Source: Sphingomonas faeni (GTDB taxonomy: Bacteria; Pseudomonadota; Alphaproteobacteria; Sphingomonadales; Sphingomonadaceae). From it: a stretch of DNA of 64,000 nt. Both the position numbers and the translations under genes were made by a program. The DNA is taken from NCBI RefSeq assembly GCF_024273235.1, contig NZ_JANBVH010000004.1, positions 62,001 through 126,000 of the forward strand, read 5' to 3'. Of this stretch, positions 1-8,757 are shown piece after piece. How positions within the stretch are numbered: position 1 is the first letter of the stretch; each line of letters begins with the position of its first letter. The notes beneath the pieces are model-generated. The model did not search any database. It saw nothing but the letters and a program-made list of their open reading frames with translations, and had not been told where the DNA came from.

Positions 1-1172
1 TCGGCGTGCCCGACGAGCGCGGTCGTCGCGAGATTCTCGGCATCCACGCACGCGGCATGCCGCTCGGCGACCGCGTCGACCTCGATGAATTGGCGCGGAC
101 CACCTATGGCTTCGTCGGTGCCGACCTCGCCGCGCTCGCCCGCGAGGCGGCGATCGAGGCGGTGCGCCGGATCATGCCGAAGCTCAACCTTGAGGAACGG
201 ACGATCCCGCCCGAAGTGCTCGACGAATTGTCGGTCACGCGCGAGGATTTCCTCGGCGCGCTCAAACGCGTCCAGCCCTCGGCGATGCGCGAAGTGATGG
301 TGCAGGCACCGACCGTGCGCTGGGCAGACGTCGGTGGCCTCGACGATGCGCAGATGCGGCTCAAGGAGGGCGTCGAACTCCCGCTCAAGAACCCCGACGC
401 GTTCCGCCGGCTCGGCATCCGCCCGGCCAAGGGCTTCCTGCTCTATGGCCCGCCAGGGACCGGCAAGACGCTGCTGGCAAAGGCGGTCGCGCGCGAGGCG
501 GAGGCGAACTTCATCGCCACCAAATCGTCCGACCTGCTCAGCAAATGGTACGGCGAGAGCGAGCAGCAAATCACCCGGCTGTTCCAGCGCGCCCGCCAGG
601 TCGCGCCGTGCGTGATCTTCATCGACGAACTCGACTCGCTGGTGCCGGCACGTGGCAGCGGTGCAGGCGAGCCGCAGGTGACCGAGCGCGTCGTCAACAC
701 GATCCTGGCCGAGATGGATGGGCTGGAGGAACTGCAATCGGTCGTCGTGATCGGCGCGACCAACCGGCCAAACCTGATCGACCCGGCGTTGTTGCGGCCG
801 GGCCGGTTCGACGAACTCGTCTATGTCGGCGTCCCCGACAAGGCCGGTCGCCGCCGCATCCTCGGCATCCAGACGCAGAAGATGCCGCTGGCGAGCGACG
901 TCGATCTCGATCGCCTGGCGGACCGCACAGATCGCTTCAGCGGCGCGGACCTGGAAGACGTCGTCCGCCGCGCGGGCTTGGTGGCCTTGCGCAGGTCGAT
1001 CGAGTCGCTCGAAGTAACGATGGCCGACTTCGAAGGCGCGCTGAAGGAGTCGCGTGCCAGCGTGACCCCCGAAACCGAGCGCGAATACGAACAGATGGCC
1101 GCCCGCCTGAAGCAGGATGCAACTGCGATCCAGCCGCTCGGCTTCGCGTTCCCCAGCGTGAAGGACGACTAA
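1..1172 (+). CDS. CDC48/VCP-like AAA+ ATPase, C-terminal part (5' truncated)
   Basis: This is the C-terminal ~390 residues of a two-domain AAA+ ATPase of the CDC48/p97 class, which uses ATP to unfold or remodel proteins in the cytosol. The start lies left of the window, because the frame is open to base 3. Visible are the lid of the first AAA module (GADLAALAREAA), a linker, and a complete second module. That module has Walker A GPPGTGKT, Walker B VIFIDELDSL, sensor GATNRP and the arginine finger region LRPGRFD. The short tail after the last lid has no recognisable domain. The gene converges on the ferredoxin reductase gene, with a hairpin between them. Family assignment is firm. The substrate is unknown. 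Confidence 0.93.
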   Translation, partial: GVPDERGRREILGIHARGMPLGDRVDLDELARTTYGFVGADLAALAREAAIEAVRRIMPKLNLEERTIPPEVLDELSVTREDFLGALKRVQPSAMREVMVQAPTVRWADVGGLDDAQMRLKEGVELPLKNPDAFRRLGIRPAKGFLLYGPPGTGKTLLAKAVAREAEANFIATKSSDLLSKWYGESEQQITRLFQRARQVAPCVIFIDELDSLVPARGSGAGEPQVTERVVNTILAEMDGLEELQSVVVIGATNRPNLIDPALLRPGRFDELVYVGVPDKAGRRRILGIQTQKMPLASDVDLDRLADRTDRFSGADLEDVVRRAGLVALRRSIESLEVTMADFEGALKESRASVTPETEREYEQMAARLKQDATAIQPLGFAFPSVKDD

Positions 1173-1193
1173 GGCGCGACGCTCTGGTGCAGC

Positions 1194-1225
1194 ATGCCCC
1201 GCCCGGCCGATATCGGGCGGGGCAT
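1194..1225. terminator. Bidirectional hairpin between convergent genes
   Basis: A perfect 12-bp inverted repeat (ATGCCCCGCCCG and its complement) with an 8-base loop lies between the converging AAA ATPase and ferredoxin reductase stops. There is no clear T-run, so efficiency is uncertain. The position and stem strength suggest a shared terminator. Confidence 0.6.
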
Positions 1226-1247
1226 CGGCATCGACGATCGGGAAGGC

Positions 1248-2525
1248 CTAACTGTCGGTAACTGCGGTCGCCATCGTCTTCAGGTCGATGGAGGTGTCGC
1301 CGAGCGTGACCGGATCGACCCGCGCCGATCCGGTGACGAGCAGGCGGCCCTGCACATAATCCCGGACCCGGTTCACGCAGTCGAGCGCGATCACGTGGCC
1401 CGCCTTGAGGTAGATCACCGAGAAGCTGCGCTCGGCCGGATCGCCGCGTACCACGGTCGCGTCATAGCCCGTGGACAGCCCGACGGTCTGCAGCTTCAGA
1501 TCATATTGATTCGACCAGAACCACGGCACCGCGTGATAGGCGTCCGGCGTGCCCGTCAGCGTCTTGGCGACGACCGCTGCCTGGTCGTTCGCGTTCTGCA
1601 CCGATTCCAACCGGATCGTCCGCCCCTCGGCAAACGCGTTCGCATGCGCGGCGCAGTCCCCGATCGCGAAGATGTCCGGCAGGCTGGTGCGGCACTGCGC
1701 GTCGACCGCGACACCACCCGGCGACCCGCCGGATATCAGTCGATCGCCACCTTCCGCACCGGCAGCAAGCAGCGCCGCCACCGCGGGCACGATCCCGATC
1801 CCGACGATCACCATCTCGCATGGCAGCATCTCGCCATCGAGCAGGCGGACGCCACAGGCCGCGCCCTCTCGTTCCTCGATGCAGGCGACCGCCACACCGG
1901 TCCGCAGATCGACGCCGTGCGCGCGGTGTTCCGCTTCGTAGAAGCGCGACAGCGGTTCGCCGGCGACTCGCGCCAACACCCGGTCCTGCGCCTCGATCAG
2001 CGTGACGTGTTTGCCGAGCTTGGTGAGCACGGCCGCCGCTTCGAGACCGATATAACCGCCGCCGATCACCACGACCCGCTCGACCGAGGGCAATTCGGCG
2101 ATCATCCGATCGACGTCGGCGCGGGTGCGGACGCCGTGGACGCCGGCCAGGTCATGTCCGGCGCACGTCAGGCGGCGTGGCGCGCCGCCCGTCGCCCAGA
2201 TCAGCGTGCCGTAATGGATGCAGCCATCGTCCGCGGTGACGACGCGGTGTGCCTCGGCATCGACGCTGACCGCCTGCCGGCCGGGCAGCAGCGTGATCGC
2301 ACGTTCGTCCCAGAAACCAGCGGGCCGCAGCAGAATCCGCTCGAACGGCTTGTCGCCCGCCAGATAGTCCTTCGACAGCGGCGGTCGCTCATAGGGGAGA
2401 TCGGGCTCCTCGCCGAGCAGCGCGATCGTGCCGGCATAGCCCCGCTGGCGCAACACGATCGCCGCTTGCGCCCCGGCATGCCCGGCGCCGACGATCAGGA
2501 CGTCGTAACGCGCCATCCCGGTCAT
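1248..2525 (-). CDS. FAD-dependent ferredoxin/rubredoxin reductase-type oxidoreductase
   Basis: A 425-residue flavoprotein of the putidaredoxin/rubredoxin reductase type, which passes electrons from NAD(P)H through FAD to a small iron-sulfur protein, usually for a P450 or Rieske oxygenase. An N-terminal FAD motif GAGHAG (residues ~13-18), a second NAD(P)H motif GGGYIG (~155-160) and the late FAD motif DIFAIGDCA are present, followed by a C-terminal reductase domain. I chose the ATG at 2525, which has AGGA seven bases upstream, over an in-frame TTG at 2540. It lies 37 bases after the methyltransferase gene on the same strand, so the two are probably co-transcribed. No ferredoxin or oxygenase gene is adjacent, so the partner is unknown. 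Confidence 0.9.
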   Translation of the reverse strand: MTGMARYDVLIVGAGHAGAQAAIVLRQRGYAGTIALLGEEPDLPYERPPLSKDYLAGDKPFERILLRPAGFWDERAITLLPGRQAVSVDAEAHRVVTADDGCIHYGTLIWATGGAPRRLTCAGHDLAGVHGVRTRADVDRMIAELPSVERVVVIGGGYIGLEAAAVLTKLGKHVTLIEAQDRVLARVAGEPLSRFYEAEHRAHGVDLRTGVAVACIEEREGAACGVRLLDGEMLPCEMVIVGIGIVPAVAALLAAGAEGGDRLISGGSPGGVAVDAQCRTSLPDIFAIGDCAAHANAFAEGRTIRLESVQNANDQAAVVAKTLTGTPDAYHAVPWFWSNQYDLKLQTVGLSTGYDATVVRGDPAERSFSVIYLKAGHVIALDCVNRVRDYVQGRLLVTGSARVDPVTLGDTSIDLKTMATAVTDS

Positions 2526-2562
2526 CGACGCGTCCTGCAAAGGATGGGCTTGCCGATGGCGA

Positions 2563-3177
2563 TCAGTCCTTCCAGGCCCAGTACAGCTGTGCGGGCGGGA
2601 CGTTCCACCACTCCATGTCGTGGTCGATCGAGTCGAAATGCGGCGTCAGGAAGTCCTTCACCTTGGGCGAGAACTGATAGACCAGGAACGCGCCGCCGGT
2701 CCGCAGCACCGCATGCGTCGCGGCCGCGATCGCCGGGCCGACGCCGGGGGGCAGCGTCGAGAACGGCAGGCCGGAGAGCACGTAATCGGCCTTTTCGAAG
2801 CCATGATCCGCGACGATCGTCTCGACCTCGTCGGCAGAGCCCAGCACCGCGAAGAAGCGCGGGTCGGTGATCGTATGGCGCAGATAGCGGATGAAGTCGG
2901 GGTTGGTGTCGATCACCACCAGCTTGGCGTCGGGCGCCATGCGGTCGAGGATCGGCCGGCAGAAGGTGCCGACGCCCGGGCCGTATTCGACGAACAGCTT
3001 GCAGTTCGCCCAGTCGACCGGGTCGAGCATCTTGCGAATCAGCTTGTCCGACGACGGCACGATCGATCCGACCATGACCGGATGTTTCAGGAAACCTGAA
3101 AAGAACATCTGCCACGGGGACGGCACGCCGGCAGGGCGGCTGCGTGCACGCCGGGTGGCGGTGGTCGAACTGGGCAT
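2563..3177 (-). CDS. SAM-dependent methyltransferase, phospholipid N-methyltransferase-like
   Basis: A 204-residue class I methyltransferase. Motif I is VEYGPGVGTF (residues ~63-72), followed by the acidic strand end VVIDTNPDF. The N-terminal segment WQMFFSGFLKHPVMVGSIVPSS is typical of the PmtA/KsgA-like small methyltransferases that methylate phosphatidylethanolamine in alphaproteobacteria. The family relationship is clear, but the phospholipid substrate is only inferred, because similar proteins act on other substrates. It precedes the ferredoxin reductase gene and probably shares its transcript. Confidence 0.8.
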   Translation of the reverse strand: MPSSTTATRRARSRPAGVPSPWQMFFSGFLKHPVMVGSIVPSSDKLIRKMLDPVDWANCKLFVEYGPGVGTFCRPILDRMAPDAKLVVIDTNPDFIRYLRHTITDPRFFAVLGSADEVETIVADHGFEKADYVLSGLPFSTLPPGVGPAIAAATHAVLRTGGAFLVYQFSPKVKDFLTPHFDSIDHDMEWWNVPPAQLYWAWKD

Positions 3178-3369
3178 CGTGTTCCTTACGATCAGGGGTC
3201 CCGCACGGTGGCGGAGCTTTGCCCCTCCCGTCGCACGAATTCCGAACGCGTTTCAAGGCCCGCGGGTTGCATCCGGCGACGAACCGAAGTGGAAGTCGTG
3301 CGCCGACAAGTGGTTCCGCCGATTCCACACCGGCGTTGCCAAGCCTGCCCCATCGCTTAAGCACGGCAT

Positions 3370-3693
3370 ATGCACGACGATCGAACAGGAGAAGTGGCGG
3401 TCATTTTCGTGTCGTTTCGTAACGGCACGGACATGATCGGATATGCGGACGCCGCGGCGGCGATGGATGCGCTGGCCGCCGCGCAGCCGGGGTATCGCGG
3501 AGTCGACAGCGCGCGCGAGGCGGACGGCATGGGAATCACCGTAAGCTACTGGACGGACGACGCCGCCGCGATCGCATGGCGTGACCACCCCGAACATGCG
3601 GCGATTCGCGAGCGTGGCCGGTCGCTCTGGTACGACAGCTATTCGGTCGCCGTGACGCAGGTTCAGCGCGCCTATCACTGGACACGACCATGA
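3370..3693 (+). CDS. Antibiotic biosynthesis monooxygenase (ABM) fold protein
   Basis: A 107-residue protein of the dimeric alpha/beta-barrel ABM family: VAVIFVSFRNG strand, AAAMDALAAAQPGYRG helix and loop, and the ISVSYWTDDAAAIAWRDHPEH-type signature, visible as ITVSYWTDDAAAIAWRDH. Members are small cofactor-free monooxygenases or haem-binding proteins, so the exact role is not deducible. The ATG at 3370 has a weak ribosome site. An in-frame GTG at 3394 sits two bases after AGGAG and could also be used. The stop overlaps the start of the MFS gene by four bases (ATGA), so the two are translationally coupled. Confidence 0.8.
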   Translation: MHDDRTGEVAVIFVSFRNGTDMIGYADAAAAMDALAAAQPGYRGVDSAREADGMGITVSYWTDDAAAIAWRDHPEHAAIRERGRSLWYDSYSVAVTQVQRAYHWTRP

Positions 3694-5006
3694 TCGGGGC
3701 GACGACGGACGGCCCGAAGATCGACCGCCGCTTCGCACTGATGTTCCTCGTGATGCTGACGATCGCTGCGGGGAACACCGCGCTGCAATCGGTCCTCCCT
3801 GCGCTCGGGCGGTCGCTGGGCGTCGCGGACAGCGCGGTGGCGGCGGCGTTCTCGGTGTCGGCGCTGCTGTGGGTGATCGCCGCGCCGTTCTGGGCGAACC
3901 GGTCGGACCGGCACGGCCGGCGCGCGATGATTTTGCTCGGCGTCGGCGGGTTCAGCGTGTCGCTGGCACTGTGCGGGGTGTTCCTGCTGGCCGGGATCAA
4001 CGCGTGGATCGGCGGCACCGCGGCGTTCCTGTGCTTCATCGGCGGGCGGCTGATCTACGGGACGTTCGGCGCTGCCGCCCCGCCGGCGGTACAGGCTCTG
4101 GTGGCCGGCGAGACGACGCGCGAGGAACGCACCAAGGCGCTGACCTTGCTCGCCTCCGCGTTCGGGCTCGGTACCATATTGGGGCCGGCGATCGCGCCGT
4201 ATCTGATCCTCGGCTCGATCGGCGGAGTCGAGATCGGCCTCGCCGGACCCGCCTTCCTGTTCGCGGTGTTCGGGGTCGCGGTGTGGGTCACGGTGCGGCG
4301 GATGTTGCCCGACGACCGGCCCAAGGACTGGGGCGTCGCTCCGCACGAAACGCATGGCGCGAGTTCGGCCTATCCGTCGATCGGCGGCGCACCCACCGGC
4401 GCATCGGTCGCTGCCGCCACCGGCTCATATGTCGAGCATGTCGGCTACACCGATCCCCGCATCCGCGCATGGATGATCGCCGGGCTGGTGATGGGCCATG
4501 CGCAGGCGATGACGGGCCAGGCGATCGGCTTCCTCGTGATCGACCGGCTCCACCTCGCGCCTGCGCTCGCGCTGGAGCCGACCGGCATCGTCCTGATGAT
4601 GGGCGCGGGCGCCGCCTTGCTGGCCCAGTGGGGGATCATCCCGCGGCTGAACCTGACGCCGCGACAACTGGTGCTGACCGGCCTCGTCCTCGCAGCGGTC
4701 GGCACCGCGCTCACGGGAATCGCGACGTCGCTTTACACGATCGCGACGGCCTATGCGCTGGCGAGCCTCGGCTTCGGCTTCACGCGACCGGGGTTCACCG
4801 CAGGCTCGTCGCTGGCGGTCGGGGCCAACGCGCAAGGCTCGGTCGCGGGCAAGGTGACGAGCATCAACGGGGCAAGCTTCGTGCTCGGCCCGTCGATCGG
4901 CGTCGGGCTGTACGAGGCGCAGCACTCGCTGCCCTATCTGGTCGCAGGCGCGGCGTGCGTGGTGATGATCGCCTATGCGTATGTCGCGCTACGGGATGCG
5001 AAATAG
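3690..5006 (+). CDS. Major facilitator superfamily transporter
   Basis: A 438-residue inner-membrane protein with about 12 hydrophobic segments. The MFS loop 2-3 signature is visible in NRSDRHGRRAMIL, after the second helix. A long cytosolic loop (residues ~205-250) divides the two halves. This layout is typical of drug or metabolite exporters of the MFS, but nothing in the sequence fixes the substrate. Translation is coupled to the upstream ABM-fold protein through a four-base overlap, so the pair may handle the same aromatic or toxic compound. That link is inference. Confidence 0.85.
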   Translation: MIGATTDGPKIDRRFALMFLVMLTIAAGNTALQSVLPALGRSLGVADSAVAAAFSVSALLWVIAAPFWANRSDRHGRRAMILLGVGGFSVSLALCGVFLLAGINAWIGGTAAFLCFIGGRLIYGTFGAAAPPAVQALVAGETTREERTKALTLLASAFGLGTILGPAIAPYLILGSIGGVEIGLAGPAFLFAVFGVAVWVTVRRMLPDDRPKDWGVAPHETHGASSAYPSIGGAPTGASVAAATGSYVEHVGYTDPRIRAWMIAGLVMGHAQAMTGQAIGFLVIDRLHLAPALALEPTGIVLMMGAGAALLAQWGIIPRLNLTPRQLVLTGLVLAAVGTALTGIATSLYTIATAYALASLGFGFTRPGFTAGSSLAVGANAQGSVAGKVTSINGASFVLGPSIGVGLYEAQHSLPYLVAGAACVVMIAYAYVALRDAK

Positions 5007-5042
5007 GACGAGACTGCCCGAGCCGCACCCCGATGCCCGGGA

Positions 5043-5702
5043 TCAGCCGACCGTCAGCCACTGACGCAGCAGCGCGGTGACCTCGCCGGGGCGCTCCATC
5101 GGCGCCAAATGGCCGCACGAGCGCAGCAGGTGAAAGCGCGAGCCCTCGATCCTGTCGCTGAGCGCGCGCGCATCGTCGGGCGTGCAGATCAGGTCGCGAT
5201 CCCCGACCGCGACCAGCGTCGGCACCTGGATCGCGGCGATCGCCTCGCTGATGTCCGGCCGGGCGAGCAACGCGCGCTGCTGGCGTTCGAACACGGTCTG
5301 GCCGACCCGCTCCGCCATCGCCTGGGCGGGGCCGGCGACGATCGCGGTCAGCCTCGGGTCGGCATGCGGCGCGGTCGCGAGCAAGCCCTGGCCGACGACG
5401 GTGCGCGGGCGAACCTCCATCGACGCGCGCGTGCCGAACAAGGCGATCCGCGTGATCCGCTCGGGCGCCTGTCGCACCATCTCCATCGCGACGTAGCCGC
5501 CGAGACTGACCCCGGCGACCGCGAACCGCGGCGGTGCGGCGGCGAGCACCCGCGCGGCCATCGCCGACAGCGTATCGTCCTGCGACAGGTCGCCGAACTC
5601 GACCTGCGCGACCGCGGCGAGGTCGACGATCTGGCGGGCCCAGAGTTGCCCGTCGCAGCCCATCGCGGGGAGCAGCATCAACGGTGTACGCGGTCGGACC
5701 AT
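5043..5702 (-). CDS. Alpha/beta-hydrolase
   Basis: A 219-residue alpha/beta-hydrolase with nucleophile elbow GVSLGG, an acid in VAVGDRDLICTP and catalytic His in SCGHLAPMERP. The sequence resembles small esterases and 3-oxoadipate enol-lactonase relatives. The ATG at 5702 is preferred because GGAG lies seven bases upstream. An in-frame GTG at 5741 would extend it by 13 basic residues. It follows the CitMHS gene by ~40 bases on the same strand, so it may be the last gene of that transcript. No substrate can be named. Confidence 0.85.
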   Translation of the reverse strand: MVRPRTPLMLLPAMGCDGQLWARQIVDLAAVAQVEFGDLSQDDTLSAMAARVLAAAPPRFAVAGVSLGGYVAMEMVRQAPERITRIALFGTRASMEVRPRTVVGQGLLATAPHADPRLTAIVAGPAQAMAERVGQTVFERQQRALLARPDISEAIAAIQVPTLVAVGDRDLICTPDDARALSDRIEGSRFHLLRSCGHLAPMERPGEVTALLRQWLTVG

Positions 5703-5742
5703 GCGAAATCTCCGGTAGCGGCGGGTTGCGGGGATGCTCACC

Positions 5743-7044
5743 TCAGGCGACGAACGGGAAGGCGAGCGCGATCATGCCGACCAGCGTCATCACCGTGCAG
5801 ACCGCGATGGCCGGCACGAGCGTGAAGCGCTGGTGATCGGCGAGGTCGATCCCGACCAGGCTGACCAGCAGATAGGTCGACGGCACCAGCGGGCTGAGCA
5901 GGTGGACCGGCTGGCCCATCAGCGAGGCCCGCGCGATCGCCTCGGGTGCCACGCCGTAATGCGCGCCGGCCTCCGCCAGGATCGGCAGCATCCCGAAATA
6001 GAACGCGTCGTTCGAGATGAAGAAGGTGGCCGGCATGCTCAGCACCGCGGTGATCGGCGCCATATACGGCCCGAGCGCGGGCGGGATCACGCCGACCACC
6101 GCCTTGCTCATCGCCTCGACCATGCCGGTGCCGCCGAGGATCCCGGTGAAGATGCCGGCCGCGAAGATCAGCGACACCACCGCCAGCACGTTGCCGGCAT
6201 GCGCGGAGATGCGCTCCTTCTGGTCGGCGACGCCGGGATAGTTGACGATCATCGCGATCGCGAACGCCAGCATCATCAGCACCGACAACGGGAGTATGCC
6301 CCACACCAGCAGCGTCAGCAGCGTGACGACGAGCGCGGCGTTGAACCAGATCAGCTTGGGACGGCGCGCCTCGGGATATTGCGAGACGGCCATGCCGGTG
6401 AACTCGGTGTCCGCGGTGATGCCCGCTTCGCCCATCCGGACGCGCTCTTTCCGGCCGAAATACACGGCGAGACCGATCAGGAAGGCGAGCCCGGCGATCA
6501 TGCCGGGGATCAGCGGCAGGAACAGCGTTGCCGGATCGAGCTTCAGCGCACTCGCAGCGCGCGCGGTCGGGCCGCCCCACGGCGTCAGGTTCATGATCCC
6601 GCTCGTCGTCATCAACAGGCAGACGAGGTACAGCCTGTTCATGTTGAAGCGCTTGTAGAGCGGCAGAAGTGCTGCGATCGTGATGATGTAGGTGGTCGAG
6701 CCGTCGCCATCGAGGCTGACGAGTGCGCACAGCACGACCGTGCCGATCAGGATCCGCATCGGATCGCCGTGGACCATCCGGATCAGCCGCCCGACCAGCG
6801 GATCGAAGAGCCCTGTATCCGTCATTGTCGAGAAGAACAGGATCGCGAACAGCAGCATGACGCCGGTCGGCGCGAGGTTCTTGATGCCGTCGATCATCAT
6901 CGGGCCGAGACCCGCGGCCTCACCCGCGAACACGCCGAAGATCGACGGAATCACGATGAGCGCGACCAGCGGCGTCATCTTCTTGGTCATGATCAACGTC
7001 ATGAACGTGGCCACCATCAGGAAGCCGAGCAGGGCAAGATTCAT
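5743..7044 (-). CDS. CitMHS-family citrate-metal:proton symporter
   Basis: A 433-residue polytopic inner-membrane protein of the CitMHS family, whose characterised members import citrate complexed with divalent metal using the proton gradient. Family features are the N-terminal MTKKMTPLVALI region, the LVSLDGDGSTTYIIT segment (residues ~110-124), MNLTPWGGPTARAASAL and FFISNDAFYFGMLPI. About a dozen hydrophobic segments are visible. The neighbouring porin, binding protein and TctDE-like genes agree with tricarboxylate uptake. A dispersed palindromic repeat lies between this gene and the porin gene, so this gene may also have its own promoter. Confidence 0.9.
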   Translation of the reverse strand: MNLALLGFLMVATFMTLIMTKKMTPLVALIVIPSIFGVFAGEAAGLGPMMIDGIKNLAPTGVMLLFAILFFSTMTDTGLFDPLVGRLIRMVHGDPMRILIGTVVLCALVSLDGDGSTTYIITIAALLPLYKRFNMNRLYLVCLLMTTSGIMNLTPWGGPTARAASALKLDPATLFLPLIPGMIAGLAFLIGLAVYFGRKERVRMGEAGITADTEFTGMAVSQYPEARRPKLIWFNAALVVTLLTLLVWGILPLSVLMMLAFAIAMIVNYPGVADQKERISAHAGNVLAVVSLIFAAGIFTGILGGTGMVEAMSKAVVGVIPPALGPYMAPITAVLSMPATFFISNDAFYFGMLPILAEAGAHYGVAPEAIARASLMGQPVHLLSPLVPSTYLLVSLVGIDLADHQRFTLVPAIAVCTVMTLVGMIALAFPFVA

Positions 7045-7146
7045 CGCATCGTCCTAGGAAAGGGCGTGAAAAAGGGGGCGGGGGCTGCGTCGAATACGCG
7101 CGCCAAACACCGATCTGTTTGAGTCACCGGAGTCGCCAAGTTCTCC

Positions 7147-7239
7147 GTCATGCCGGGCTCGTTCCGGCATCCACGGCACCGCAAAATCGAGAGCGTTTGA
7201 TTTGCGGAATGGTGGACCCCGGAACCAGTCCGGGGTGAC
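7147..7239. repeat. Dispersed palindromic repeat, family A
   Basis: An imperfect inverted repeat. The left arm reads as GTCATGCCGG...TTCCGGCATCCAC and the right arm as GTGGACCCCGG...CCGGGGTGAC. A second copy with swapped arms lies at 45428-45520. It sits between the porin and CitMHS genes, where it could attenuate read-through. Confidence 0.8.
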
Positions 7240-7263
7240 TGAGTGATGTTGGGACTGCCAGCA

Positions 7264-8757
7264 TCAGAACGTGACACCCACACGGGCGCTCACCGTCTGG
7301 CCGCTGTCGTTGCCGACATAGTCGCCGGCGCGGTTGTCGGTGTTCCACTGGATTGCGTTCACCTGGAAGCGGGTGAAGCTGTTGAGGTACCAGTTCACCC
7401 CGACGGTCGCCGCCCAGCCGTCGCCGCCGGTGAGCAGATTGTCGAAATCGAGGCTTTCGTAGCGTGCGGTCAGTTCGATCGCGCCGACGCCGCCGTCGAA
7501 CGTCGGCTTCAACACCTTGGGCTGGCCGAAGCTACCGAGCCGCGGGTTGTATGGCGGCAGGTCGCCGGTCAGGAACAGACCGCCCGAGACGCTCCACGCC
7601 TTGCTGACGAAATCGGGACGCCCGCCGTCGAGCCGCGCGTTGCGGCGACCCGCTTCGCCCATCACCCACAACGGCCCGCGATAGCCGCCGAGCTCGACGC
7701 CGTAGCCGGTCGTGCCGGTGCCGCCGATCAGCGGCCCGGTCGACACGCGCAGCGCACCGTTGAAGCGGCCGCCGATCACCGTGTTGCGCGTCAGCGTGCC
7801 GGCGACCGACGACAGCGATTCGTCGAAGCCCCAGGCGCCGACGTGCAGCACGCCGGTGTCGGACTTGATCGGGTTCCAGTGCGCGCGGCCCAGCACGGTG
7901 CGGCTGTCGCCGACCGCCTGCGTGCCGTCGATCCGGTCGCCGGTGACGGTAACCGAGGCGTGGCCGGTCTTCCAGAAAATGCGCGGCATCACGCCGATGC
8001 CGTAGAAGCCACGCTGCGGGATAATCGCGGTCGAGACCGTGCTGCGCTCGAGGAACGGCGTCGAATCCGAGCCCGTCGAGCCCTCGAAACTGCGGTCGTT
8101 GAACAGGTGGCCGGCGCGGACGTCGTAGTCGAGGCCCGGCTTGATCTTGTTGCGCCAGCCGACGAACGCGGTGACGACGTCGACCTCGTTCTCCGAGAAG
8201 TCGCTCTCGAACTGGTAGAAGAAATGCGTGCCGACGCCGCCTTCGAGGCCGAGACGCAGCGCGCGCATGCCCGTCGTGGTGATGTTGCGGCCGTCATATT
8301 TGGAGCCGAAGCTCGAGCTGACATCGGTCAGGATGCGGCCGCGCGGCTTGAACGTGTAGACGCCGTCCGCCGAGTGGAAGACGGGCAGGCCGGCGCCCCA
8401 TTCGGTGGTCACGCCCGACGGATTGTCGCGCGCGGCGACCGCCTGCGCGACGCTGCGGTCGGCCGGGCCGGGAGGGGCCAATTGCGGCGCGAACGGCAGG
8501 GTGCGACGCGGTTCGGTGTTCTGCGCGACCGCCTGCGGGGCGACCTGAACCGGCGCGACCGGCGCGGACGCCTGCGCGACGGCGGCGTTGTTCTCCAGCC
8601 GGTCGAGCCGCGACTTCAGCGCGGCGATCTCGGCAGCCTGCGCACGCACCAGCGCGGCGAGATCGGCGTCGCTCGGAGGCGACGTCGGGACTTGGGCCAG
8701 CGCCGGAGTCGCGGCGATCAGCGCGAGTGCGGCGCACCCGGTACGGAAGAGAGTCAT
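7264..8757 (-). CDS. Phosphate-selective porin O/P family outer-membrane porin
   Basis: A 497-residue outer-membrane protein of the OprO/OprP family. It has a signal peptide (RTGCAALALIAATPALA), a short coiled coil (residues ~28-55, LAALVRAQAAEIAALKSR) and then beta-barrel sequence ending in phenylalanine (SARVGVTF), the usual signal for outer-membrane assembly. Although named for phosphate, OprP-like porins serve many anions, and next to a CitMHS symporter citrate is the likely solute. The start at 8757 overlaps the upstream binding-protein stop by four bases (ATGA). Longer in-frame extensions read into that gene and are not credible. Confidence 0.88.
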   Translation of the reverse strand: MTLFRTGCAALALIAATPALAQVPTSPPSDADLAALVRAQAAEIAALKSRLDRLENNAAVAQASAPVAPVQVAPQAVAQNTEPRRTLPFAPQLAPPGPADRSVAQAVAARDNPSGVTTEWGAGLPVFHSADGVYTFKPRGRILTDVSSSFGSKYDGRNITTTGMRALRLGLEGGVGTHFFYQFESDFSENEVDVVTAFVGWRNKIKPGLDYDVRAGHLFNDRSFEGSTGSDSTPFLERSTVSTAIIPQRGFYGIGVMPRIFWKTGHASVTVTGDRIDGTQAVGDSRTVLGRAHWNPIKSDTGVLHVGAWGFDESLSSVAGTLTRNTVIGGRFNGALRVSTGPLIGGTGTTGYGVELGGYRGPLWVMGEAGRRNARLDGGRPDFVSKAWSVSGGLFLTGDLPPYNPRLGSFGQPKVLKPTFDGGVGAIELTARYESLDFDNLLTGGDGWAATVGVNWYLNSFTRFQVNAIQWNTDNRAGDYVGNDSGQTVSARVGVTF